A stretch of DNA of 38,229 nucleotides from NCBI GenBank assembly GCA_019113745.1, contig DXGV01000004.1, positions 1-38,229 on the forward strand. Reading direction: 5' to 3'. Origin of the DNA: Candidatus Blautia intestinavium. GTDB taxonomy: Bacteria > Bacillota > Clostridia > Lachnospirales > Lachnospiraceae. The notes below the pieces were generated by a model. That model made no database searches. It was not told the DNA's origin and saw only the letters and a program-made list of their open reading frames with translations. Within the stretch, counting starts at the first letter, position 1. Each line of letters begins with the position of its first letter. The position numbers and the translations under genes were made by a program. Shown piece after piece: positions 25,181 through 31,776 of the stretch.

Positions 25181-26509
25181 ATGGAAGAAGCGCTGATCAA
25201 AAGAATCCTTCCGCACAGTATAGAAGCGGAACAGTCTGTGATCGGTTCTATGCTGATGGACAGAGACGCGATCCTGGTTGCTTCAGAAATCCTGACCAGC
25301 GATGATTTTTATCAGAACCAGTATGGCATTATTTTTGACGCCATGGTGGAGCTGTGCAATGAAGGACAGCCGGTAGATCTGGTCACGCTCCAGAACCGAC
25401 TGAAGGAGAAAGACCTGCCTCCGGACATCAGCAGCATGGAATACGTCAGAGAACTCCTGGAAGCAGTGCCTACTTCGGCTAACATTAAATATTACGCGAA
25501 CATTGTAAGTGAAAAAGCGGTTCTCCGCCGGCTGATCAAAGCGGCGGAGGAAGTGGCGAACAGCTGCTATCTGGAAAAGGAAAGCACGGAAATGATCCTG
25601 GAAGAGTCGGAAAAGAAGCTCTTCCAGATTCTTCAGAGAAATATAGGCAGTGATTTTGTCCCTATACAGCAGGTGGTTCTCAATGCGATCAATAATATTG
25701 AGAAAGCATCAAAGCTGAAAGGCAGTGTGACAGGGCTGCCCACTGGTTTTGTGGATCTGGATTATAAGACTTCCGGCATGCACGGATCTGATCTGGTACT
25801 GATCGCAGCCCGTCCGTCTATGGGAAAAACAGCTTTTGTTCTGAATATCGCGCAGTATATGGCTTTCCGGAAAAATATCACAGTGGCGATCTTCAGCCTG
25901 GAGATGTCAAAGGAACAGTTGGTAAACCGTCTTCTTGCAATGGAATCTCATGTGGATTCCCAGAATATGCGTACCGGAAATCTGAAAGACGAGGACTGGA
26001 CAAAACTTGTGGAAGGAGCGGATATCATTGGCCGTTCCAATTTGATCATAGACGACACGCCGGGTATCAGTATTGCGGAGTTGCGCTCCAAATGCAGGAA
26101 ATATAAGCTGGAGCACAATCTGGGAATTATCATGATCGACTATCTCCAGCTAATGAGCGGACATGGAAAAAGTGATTCCAGGCAGCAGGAAATTTCCGAT
26201 ATTTCCCGTTCTTTGAAAGCCCTTGCCCGTGAACTGGATGTTCCTGTGATCGCGTTGTCTCAGCTCAGCCGCGCGGTGGAGCAGCGTCCCGACCACAGGC
26301 CAATGCTTTCGGATCTCCGTGAGTCCGGGGCTATCGAGCAGGACGCCGACGTGGTAATGTTTCTTTACAGAGACGATTATTATCATAAAGACACAGAAAA
26401 AAAGGATATTGCCGAGGTGATCATAGCCAAACAGAGAAATGGCCCGATCGGTACGATCGAACTGGTATGGCTTCCAAGATACACCCAGTTTGTAAATATG
26501 AAAAAGTAG
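25181..26509 (+). CDS. dnaB: Replicative DNA helicase DnaB
   Basis: The 442-residue product has the N-terminal primase-interaction domain (HSIEAEQSVIGSML) and the RecA-like motor. Walker A is AARPSMGKTAF (about residue 207), DYLQLMSG is the Walker B region, and SQLSRAVEQR and LRESGAIEQDADVVMFLYRD follow. It unwinds DNA at the replication fork. It is the last gene of its operon. Its stop codon forms part of a long-range inverted repeat with the tandem repeat region downstream. There is no intein or other insertion. Confidence 0.97.
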   Translation: MEEALIKRILPHSIEAEQSVIGSMLMDRDAILVASEILTSDDFYQNQYGIIFDAMVELCNEGQPVDLVTLQNRLKEKDLPPDISSMEYVRELLEAVPTSANIKYYANIVSEKAVLRRLIKAAEEVANSCYLEKESTEMILEESEKKLFQILQRNIGSDFVPIQQVVLNAINNIEKASKLKGSVTGLPTGFVDLDYKTSGMHGSDLVLIAARPSMGKTAFVLNIAQYMAFRKNITVAIFSLEMSKEQLVNRLLAMESHVDSQNMRTGNLKDEDWTKLVEGADIIGRSNLIIDDTPGISIAELRSKCRKYKLEHNLGIIMIDYLQLMSGHGKSDSRQQEISDISRSLKALARELDVPVIALSQLSRAVEQRPDHRPMLSDLRESGAIEQDADVVMFLYRDDYYHKDTEKKDIAEVIIAKQRNGPIGTIELVWLPRYTQFVNMKK

Positions 26510-26520
26510 AGCCGTGCACG

Positions 26521-26576
26521 ATCAAAAACAGGGGAATCCTAGGATGCTTGCATCCAAGGATTCCCCTGTTTTTGAT
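26521..26576. terminator. Long hairpin after dnaB, bidirectional terminator
   Basis: A 20-bp perfect outer stem (26521-26540 with 26557-26576), one A-A mismatch and a 5-bp inner stem (GGATG/CATCC, loop CTTG) form an almost continuous hairpin. The arms carry A5/T5 at their bases on both strands. It should stop dnaB transcripts. It is also nested inside the 10-bp pair AGAGCCGTGC (26508-26517) / GCACGGCTCT (26626-26635). Confidence 0.85.
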
Positions 26577-26584
26577 TGTATAGG

Positions 26585-26724
26585 GCGAAGCCCCGCAGCG
26601 AGCGTCAGAAGGACGCGAGCTGAGAGCACGGCTCTAAGGAGGAAAGTGCGAAGCCCCGCAGCGAGCGTCAGAAAGACGCGAGCTGGGAGCGCGGCTCTAA
26701 GGAGGAAAGTGCGAAGCCCCGCAG
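26585..26724. repeat. 63-bp tandem repeat, two full copies and a 14-base partial copy
   Basis: Copies lie at 26585-26647 and 26648-26710, with a partial copy at 26711-26724. Each unit begins with GCGAAGC. It then forms CAGC-GA-GCGTC / GACGC-GA-GCTG (a stem with tandem G-A mismatches) and AGAGC-ACG-GCTCT, and ends with AAGGAGGAAAGT. The copies differ at three positions, and all three lie in loops or keep base pairing. No CDS is called here, although one frame stays open. Confidence 0.9.
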
Positions 26725-26744
26725 ATGATGTCGAACGGTTCTGG

Positions 26745-26789
26745 TTGAAATTCATATTCACTCTGTTATAATGAATCTAGTGAATTTCA
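26745..26789 (+). promoter_or_regulatory. Promoter of the MerR-like gene with flanking inverted repeat
   Basis: TTGAAA (26745-26750), a 16-base spacer and TATAAT (26767-26772) are present. TGAAATTCA (26746-26754) and TGAATTTCA (26781-26789) are exact reverse complements around the -10 and the start site, so they may be an operator for autoregulation. Confidence 0.65.
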
Positions 26790-26803
26790 TAAGGAGGTGC
26801 GGC

Positions 26804-27361
26804 ATGGAGACAAGGTACACAGTCAGACAGGCTGCTGAGACGACGGGAGTCAAGGCGTATGTCCTGCGTTATTGGGAGGATGAGCTTGACCTGCATATTC
26901 AGAGAAACGAACTTGGCCATCGCTATTACACCGGATATGATATTCAGATTTTTATGAATATTAAGGAACTGAAGAAACGGGGCCTACAGCTTCGGGCGAT
27001 CAAGAACCTGATTCCCCAGATCGCCAGGACGGCTCCCGGTTCTGCAGAAAGTAAAGTAAAGCTTCTGGAAGGAGAAGTTCAGGAGTGTGAGGTTCTGGAG
27101 GATGAGGCAGCGGATATGGAGGCGGAAGATGAGATCCTGGACTCCGCTGAGGAGGCGGAACAGGTAAATCCGAAAATCCTGGAATTTCAGGCAATCCTGG
27201 AACGTCTGATCACGCAGGAGATACAGTCTAAAAACGAGGATGAAGAGAGATGCCGTTCTCTTGATTTCGCGATACGCAGACAGCAGATGGCAAGAAAGGA
27301 AGCCGCCGCCGCAAACGAGAAAAGGTCAAAAAGAAAAATGCACAGGGATACCGGAAAATAA
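26804..27361 (+). CDS. MerR-like helix-turn-helix regulator
   Basis: The product of 185 residues has an N-terminal winged helix of the MerR type (YTVRQAAETTGVKAYVLRYWE, then HRYYTGYDIQIFMNIKELKKRG). A strongly acidic linker (about 90-135) and a basic coiled C-terminus follow. No Cys pair or ligand domain typical of metal or drug sensors is present; the layout resembles RacA-like MerR proteins. The start at 26804 follows AAGGAGGT by six bases. An in-frame ATG at 26771 lies inside the -10 box and is rejected. It is monocistronic, with its own promoter and terminator. The target is unknown. Confidence 0.8.
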   Translation: METRYTVRQAAETTGVKAYVLRYWEDELDLHIQRNELGHRYYTGYDIQIFMNIKELKKRGLQLRAIKNLIPQIARTAPGSAESKVKLLEGEVQECEVLEDEAADMEAEDEILDSAEEAEQVNPKILEFQAILERLITQEIQSKNEDEERCRSLDFAIRRQQMARKEAAAANEKRSKRKMHRDTGK

Positions 27362-27397
27362 AAAAGTATTTCTGAATCTGAACTTTTATGAAACGAC

Positions 27398-27425
27398 AAA
27401 AGCTGCAGCGAAAGCTGCAGCTTTT
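27398..27425. terminator. Bidirectional terminator between the MerR-like gene and ferredoxin
   Basis: AAAAGCTGCAG (27398-27408) pairs with CTGCAGCTTTT (27415-27425), with a six-base loop. It lies between two convergent genes and has A/T tracts on both sides. Confidence 0.85.
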
Positions 27426-27482
27426 ATTGTCATCATCATAAGAACTGTTTTGGACAGTTCCGGTAAATCGCCAATCTGGTGA

Positions 27483-27656
27483 TTATTCTGCCGGATGAAT
27501 AGCTTCTGTCGGACAGACATCTGCACATGTTCCACAGTCAACACATGCGTCAGCATCAATTTCATAATGCTCTGCACCTTCAGAGATAGCCTCAGACGGG
27601 CATTCGCTTTCACATGTACCGCAGCTTACGCATTCATCAGAAATTACATATGCCAT
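27483..27656 (-). CDS. 2[4Fe-4S] ferredoxin
   Basis: The 57-residue protein contains two clostridial ferredoxin motifs, CVSCGTCESECP (residues 9-20) and CVDCGTCADVCP (38-49). All eight Cys ligands are present. It carries electrons at low potential in the cytoplasm. The gene is short but has a strong RBS (AAGGAGG) and a clear minus-strand promoter. It is convergent with the MerR-like gene and divergent from the DUF1858 gene. Confidence 0.95.
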   Translation of the reverse strand: MAYVISDECVSCGTCESECPSEAISEGAEHYEIDADACVDCGTCADVCPTEAIHPAE

Positions 27657-27708
27657 AATTAAAATCCTCCTTTTTTCTCGTTAGTACCTTTACAGGTTCT
27701 ATATCGTT

Positions 27709-27737
27709 ATTCTAATATATCCGTCTCTGGATTACAA
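27709..27737 (-). promoter_or_regulatory. Promoter of the ferredoxin gene
   Basis: On the minus strand, TTGTAA (27732-27737) and TAGAAT (27709-27714) are 17 bases apart, giving a leader of about 50 bases. Confidence 0.75.
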
Positions 27738-27773
27738 GTATAAAATTATAAACATAATTTTATATTCTTCCCG

Positions 27774-27802
27774 TTGATTAGGGATTGATTATGTATTATA
27801 AT
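27774..27802 (+). promoter_or_regulatory. Promoter of the DUF1858 gene
   Basis: TTGATT (27774-27779) and TATAAT (27797-27802) are separated by 17 bases. The short leader holds a small hairpin CGCCGC/GCGGCG (27810-27828). Confidence 0.8.
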
Positions 27803-27877
27803 GAATTTGCGCCGCGGGCAATGCGGCGTATCTTTAAAGATGCGATAATTTTTTGCAAATAAAAAGGAGGAAAAACC

Positions 27878-28078
27878 ATGGCAAAGGTTACAAAAGACAT
27901 GCTGATTGGTCAGCTTCTTGCATTAAATCCCAATATTGCAGCAATTCTTATGAGAGCAGGAATGCACTGCATTGGATGCCCTTCCTCTCAGATGGAATCC
28001 CTGGAAGAAGCCGCAATGGTTCATGGAATGGATGCAGATCTTCTTGTTCAGCAGATCAACGATTTTCTGGCAGAATAA
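27878..28078 (+). CDS. DUF1858 domain protein with CxxC motif
   Basis: The 66-residue protein consists of one DUF1858 domain, with [20 protein letters not shown] at the N-terminus, the conserved [10 protein letters not shown] (Cys pair near 31 and 34) and a helical C-terminus. The family is linked to redox and nitrosative-stress proteins in anaerobes, but the biochemical role is not established. The RBS AAGGAGG is present. It has its own promoter and terminator and is divergent from the ferredoxin gene. Confidence 0.9.
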   Translation: MAKVTKDMLIGQLLALNPNIAAILMRAGMHCIGCPSSQMESLEEAAMVHGMDADLLVQQINDFLAE

Positions 28079-28095
28079 AACAGAAACGGATAATG

Positions 28096-28127
28096 AAAAG
28101 GGAACGGCTGGAAAGCTGTTCCCTTTT
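28096..28127 (+). terminator. Terminator after the DUF1858 gene
   Basis: AAAAGGGAACGGCT pairs with AGCTGTTCCCTTTT (one wobble, loop GGAA), ending in a T tract. Confidence 0.88.
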
Positions 28128-28195
28128 ACAATAGCGATTTTTATATCTGGATAAGAATCCGGCGAATCCTTCTGTAAGAAAGCATTAAGTCATGT

Positions 28196-28924
28196 TTAAA
28201 GCTGCGCAAGCTGTTGAAGTGCATTTAATGAAATCAGTTCTCCGTGCTCTTTCAGATAAGCTTCCCCTGCGGGAGTAAAGGCTTTGCCTTTTCCGTACTC
28301 GGAAAGAATATTGCACACTTTGTTAAAAGCTTCAGGGGTACACTCGGACTGGTGGAGCACAAGCTGATATCTGCCGTTATGAGATTCTTTATACAGAGTA
28401 TTTTCTCCTGTAAAGAAACCGTTCAGTCCATGAGAAGCCTCGATGACATCGTCCAGATGTGAAAAGGTATAAAGCCGGATAATGCTTACTTCCGGCGAGG
28501 AAGAAACCGGCTCGTCTGCCGGGGCGGAAGTTTTCTGAGAGGCTTCTTTTATTTTGGCTTCACATAGTTTCTGGAAAATATCTATGATATTATCGGCTCC
28601 GTCCAACTGAACAGAATCGGCCTGGCCGCGGTCCTTATACGGGGTGAATTTTGAGAAACGTGTATCCAGTTCCTCGGGATCTTCCACTTTTGTAATGATC
28701 AGAATGATGCTGTCCATATTTACAGGGATCGCTTCGATCATCAGCGGAATATTATCAGCCTCAAATCCGAACTGTATCTGTGCCTGCTGCATCATATCGC
28801 GGAAAAGCTTCTTTGCCTTCTCTGTTCCGTAGGCAAGTTCGCTGAGGCGGATCTGGTGCAGTTCCAGGTCTTCCTTTGTAAGCGTACAGCGGATCTGGTT
28901 TTCGTTGATTTTTTCAATTTTCAT
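28196..28924 (-). CDS. mecA: MecA-family ClpC adaptor protein
   Basis: The 242-residue product has an N-terminal substrate-binding domain (MKIEKINENQIRCTLTKEDL, LFRDMMQQAQIQFGF), a variable linker rich in Ala/Ser/Pro (about 120-145) and a C-terminal ClpC-binding domain (RLYTFSHLDDVIEASHGLNG, ESHNGRYQLVLHQSE). MecA delivers regulators to ClpCP for degradation. It is monocistronic on the minus strand. A TATAAT-like -10 can be seen on the minus strand about 35 bases upstream of the start. Confidence 0.92.
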   Translation of the reverse strand: MKIEKINENQIRCTLTKEDLELHQIRLSELAYGTEKAKKLFRDMMQQAQIQFGFEADNIPLMIEAIPVNMDSIILIITKVEDPEELDTRFSKFTPYKDRGQADSVQLDGADNIIDIFQKLCEAKIKEASQKTSAPADEPVSSSPEVSIIRLYTFSHLDDVIEASHGLNGFFTGENTLYKESHNGRYQLVLHQSECTPEAFNKVCNILSEYGKGKAFTPAGEAYLKEHGELISLNALQQLAQL

Positions 28925-29516
28925 ATCATCACATCCTATTCTTCGGATCCTGCCCCTATTATTATATACTTATCCTCTGTCCCGGGATTCCCCCTGTGAC
29001 TGCGGGAATATGGCAAAACGGCGGCAAAGGAAAATAAAACCGGCGCGGACAGGATATAGTCCATGACTTTGGCGTACAGCAGGTCCGGTTATGCATGACA
29101 CAGGCCGGACGCACAATACAAATGCTTCCGTTGGATATGCATCTCAACTTAAGCTATATTATATACCAGATATATAGAAATTGTAAAGAAATTCAATTTG
29201 CCTAATTATAAAATATTTGGAAATAAAATCGAAATTTTTTTATAAATTGACGAAAACTATTGCATATAAGAAATAAGACGGTATAATAGCAGATAAGAAA
29301 TGCTTCTCTGTGTGATGGAACCGTCAGAAGTCACGCTTACAGATAACCACTTTTCTATTTTACATTTCATTGCCTTAAGGCGCTATGCGGCATTCCTGCT
29401 GTGTCAGCAAACAGATTCCCGGATAATGAAAAAGATAAAGATCCGTTATATGGCAGGGGCATTTCTGCAGACTCTATCACGTGTTTTCTAAAATCAAAAA
29501 ACAGAAGAAAGGAGGA
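28925..29516. other. Region without an intact gene upstream of mecA
   Basis: 28936-29064 (minus) holds a 42-codon open frame, MDYILSAPVLFSFAAVLPY..., with no RBS or obvious relative; it may be the remnant of a membrane-protein gene. 29150-29290 is very AT-rich and ends in a promoter. 29290-29490 has small hairpins (TGCTG-TGT-CAGCA at 29397-29409, GCCTTAAGGC nearby) and a 63-codon frame from 29300 without RBS. I could not match it to tmRNA, RNase P RNA or a known riboswitch. Confidence 0.5.
29260..29287 (+). promoter_or_regulatory. Promoter in the intergenic region
   Basis: TTGCAT (29260-29265), a 16-base spacer and TATAAT (29282-29287) follow a very AT-rich stretch that could act as an UP element. 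The transcript would run through a leader of about 220 bases to the RBS at 29508. Confidence 0.6.
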
Positions 29517-29725
29517 ATGGACGAAGAAAATATATCACACAGACGGGCCGTAAGGCTCAGTGGGATTTCACAGACTGCATCTGCCTGTATCTTATGCAGA
29601 ACGGGGGGATCCCGGAGGATTTCTCAGCAAAAGCAGAGTATCCCCTTATACTTATTTGCCTGACCATGCGGAGAAATCCTCCAAAAAAGAAATATGAAAA
29701 AAATATAAAAAGTCTATTTTCTTGA
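29517..29725 (+). pseudogene. Small gene with an apparent one-base frameshift
   Basis: A strong RBS (AAAGGAGG) precedes ATG 29517, but that frame gives an unconvincing 48-residue peptide. Adding one A to the A-run at 29527-29530 joins the start to a frame that reads MDEEKYITQTGRKAQWDF, then DCICLYLMQNGGIPEDF, and ends with a Lys-rich tail at 29725 (about 69 residues). The joined product has coding-like composition. It may be a decayed gene, a sequencing error in the A-run or programmed slippage. I do not recognise the protein. Confidence 0.45.
29614..29682. repeat. 12-bp perfect inverted repeat with 45-base loop
   Basis: GGAGGATTTCTC (29614-29625) is the exact reverse complement of GAGAAATCCTCC (29671-29682). 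On the minus strand the stem is followed by TTTTTT, so it could terminate antisense transcription; on the plus strand it is followed by A residues. It overlaps the frameshifted small gene. Confidence 0.6.
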
Positions 29726-29746
29726 TGAAATCAGTTTAAAATATGA

Positions 29747-29752
29747 TATAAT
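29747..29752 (+). promoter_or_regulatory. -10 box upstream of the SH3/GH18 gene
   Basis: A perfect TATAAT lies here. The best -35 candidate, TTGATG at 29722-29727, is 19 bases away, which is long. The leader also has the short palindrome ACTGTT-TT-AACAGT before the RBS. Confidence 0.45.
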
Positions 29753-29819
29753 ATAGAAGCATGTCTTTTCAGAAGGAACTGTTTTAACAGTGAAAATTTT
29801 GAACCAAAGGGAGAATCAA

Positions 29820-31496
29820 ATGAAGAAACAGGTAAAAAAGCAAATGAAAAAGCAATACATGCCGGTTGTGATTGTTTGTGGTTTAATTCTTCTGTTGGCG
29901 GTAGCCGGCCTTGGAGTTCATATCATTGCGAAATATATTCCGACGAGAGAAAAAATGGACCTGACAGAATACTACGGCGCGGTAGGAGAAGGAGAGGCTG
30001 CCGTTATACTTGGAACGGAAATCATGGAGGAAAGAGCCCTGGTATCCGGCGATCAGGTATATTTACCTTTGAGTATGGTAAGTACATATCTGAACCAGAG
30101 ATATTACTGGGATGAGGCGAATCAGCAGATTCTTTATGCCACGCCATCAGAGCTTCAGTATTATCCCGCTTCCCAGAACGGAGACGGCGATGTATGGCTG
30201 AAGGATGGAAAGGTGTACTTAAGCCTGACCTTTGTGCAGAAATTTACTGATCTAGATTCTTACAGAAACGAAAATCCTTCCAGAGTGGCTATACAGTATC
30301 AGTTCACAGGTGTGAGGACCGCCAGAACAGAAAAAGAAACATGTATAAGATACAGAGGCGGAATTAAATCGCCGGTGCTGACAGAAGTGCCTGAAGGTAC
30401 AACGCTCATCTTCATGGAGGAACTGGAGGAATGGGTTCAGGTAGCCACTATGGACGGATATGTGGGATACATAAAAAAGAAGGATATTTCTTCAGAGGAA
30501 ACGACTGATTTTGAACGCGATTTCCAAAAAGAAGAGTATTCGTACATTACGATGGACGTACCGGTAAATCTCAGCTGGCATCAAGTTACAACCCAGGAGG
30601 CGAATTCCTATCTTTCCGAGGCGATCGCCAATGTAAGCGGAGTGAACGTGATCTCGCCCACCTGGTTCTATCTGCAGGATACAGCGGGAAATATCGCTGA
30701 TATTTCATCAGCGGACTACGTGAACCAGGCGCATGAAAAAGGAATGCAGGTCTGGGGCCTGATTGATAATTTTTCCGCAGAAGTCAGTACCACAGAAACT
30801 CTCAGCCAGCTTTCTTCCCGTCAGAACATTATCAGTCATCTGATGGCTGCGGCGAAGAATGTGGGTCTGGACGGTATCAATGTGGATTTTGAAACTTTAA
30901 GCGAAGACGCAGGTCCGCACTTTTTGCAGTTCCTCAGAGAGCTGTCCATAGAGTGTCATAAAAACAACCTTGTATTATCCGTGGATAATCCTGTTCCGGA
31001 AGATTTTACCAGTCATTATGACAGAAGAGAACAGGGGCAGGTAGTAGACTATGTGATCATTATGGGATATGATGAACATTATGTGGGTTCCGAGGAGGCC
31101 GGGTCGGTTGCCTCTCTTCCCTGGGTGGAAAAAGGCGTACAGGATACGCTGACAGAAGTGCCGGCAGAACGGACGATCCTTGCCATCCCATTTTATACCA
31201 GGCTGTGGAAAAAGACGGGAGGCGCACTGACAAGCGAGGCCATCGGCATGGATCAGGCGCAGCAAGTGATTGCGGAAAACCAGGCGCAGACAGTGTGGGA
31301 CGGAAGCGTTGGACAGAATTACGCCACCTATGAAACACAGGACGGTTCCACATATGAAATATGGCTGGAAGACGCCCAGTCGATAGCGGAGAAGGTCAAA
31401 CTGGTTTCCAAGTATAACCTTGCGGGAATTGCTCAATGGAAGCTTGGCTTTGAGAACAGCAGTATCTGGCAGGTGATCAGCGATAATCTGCAGTAG
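29820..31496 (+). CDS. Membrane-anchored SH3/GH18-family glycoside hydrolase-like protein
   Basis: The 558-residue protein has a basic N-terminus and one membrane anchor (about 13-35). A copper-amine-oxidase-N-like domain (about 60-150) and a bacterial SH3 domain (about 175-225, SPVLTEVPEG, EEWVQVATMDGYVGYI) follow. The C-terminal GH18 barrel has the active-site motif DGINVDFE, with catalytic Glu358. It resembles the YaaH/YvbX group of cell-wall or spore peptidoglycan GH18 enzymes, acting outside the membrane on N-acetylglucosamine linkages. The start at 29820 has RBS AAGGGAG; the GTG at 29790 is less likely. The third motif residue is Asn rather than Asp, as often seen in spore GH18 enzymes. 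Confidence 0.87.
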   Translation: MKKQVKKQMKKQYMPVVIVCGLILLLAVAGLGVHIIAKYIPTREKMDLTEYYGAVGEGEAAVILGTEIMEERALVSGDQVYLPLSMVSTYLNQRYYWDEANQQILYATPSELQYYPASQNGDGDVWLKDGKVYLSLTFVQKFTDLDSYRNENPSRVAIQYQFTGVRTARTEKETCIRYRGGIKSPVLTEVPEGTTLIFMEELEEWVQVATMDGYVGYIKKKDISSEETTDFERDFQKEEYSYITMDVPVNLSWHQVTTQEANSYLSEAIANVSGVNVISPTWFYLQDTAGNIADISSADYVNQAHEKGMQVWGLIDNFSAEVSTTETLSQLSSRQNIISHLMAAAKNVGLDGINVDFETLSEDAGPHFLQFLRELSIECHKNNLVLSVDNPVPEDFTSHYDRREQGQVVDYVIIMGYDEHYVGSEEAGSVASLPWVEKGVQDTLTEVPAERTILAIPFYTRLWKKTGGALTSEAIGMDQAQQVIAENQAQTVWDGSVGQNYATYETQDGSTYEIWLEDAQSIAEKVKLVSKYNLAGIAQWKLGFENSSIWQVISDNLQ

Positions 31497-31536
31497 CAGA
31501 AGAATTTTTGAAGAAAAAAGAAAAGATAAAAAACAG

Positions 31537-31571
31537 AGCGTCCGGCTTTTTCTGAAGAAAGTCCGGACGCT
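31537..31571 (-). terminator. Terminator at the convergence of the GH18 gene and trkH
   Basis: AGCGTCCGG (31537-31545) pairs with CCGGACGCT (31563-31571), extended by CTTT/AAAG. The minus strand continues into CTG-TTTTTT, so it best serves trkH transcripts. The plus strand has only two or three T, but may still stop the GH18 transcript. Confidence 0.7.
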
Positions 31572-31776
31572 TTGCTATATCAAAATGCAGGTATGAAAAG
31601 AGATCAATAAAAAATCTCCATAAATGGAAGGAGGCCGGTACTTGCGTACCGGCGCGTATGAAAAAGAAAAATATTTGTTATAGAAAACATATCGTTTTCT
31701 ATGCTATTTAATATATCTTATAAATGTGAAGAAAATGTGATAACCATTTGAAGAAAATGTGAAGAAACTATAAAAT
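31572..31776. other. Gene-free trkH downstream region with two more hairpins and a direct repeat
   Basis: GCCGGTAC-TTGC-GTACCGGC (31634-31653) and ATAGAAAAC-ATATC-GTTTTCTAT (31680-31702) are perfect hairpins. The second is followed on the minus strand by a T-rich stretch. TGAAGAAAATGTGA occurs twice (about 31727 and 31750), just past the trkH stop. Together they look like a 3' untranslated region with several stops. Confidence 0.5.

Noticed and set aside
26585-26724. CRISPR array
   Set aside because: The two 63-bp units are directly adjacent with no variable spacers, and no cas genes are present.
29260-29790. Known structured RNA (c-di-AMP or c-di-GMP riboswitch, tmRNA, RNase P RNA) before the GH18 gene
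   Set aside because: I looked for the conserved strings of these RNAs and found none. Only small hairpins and a 12-bp inverted repeat are present.
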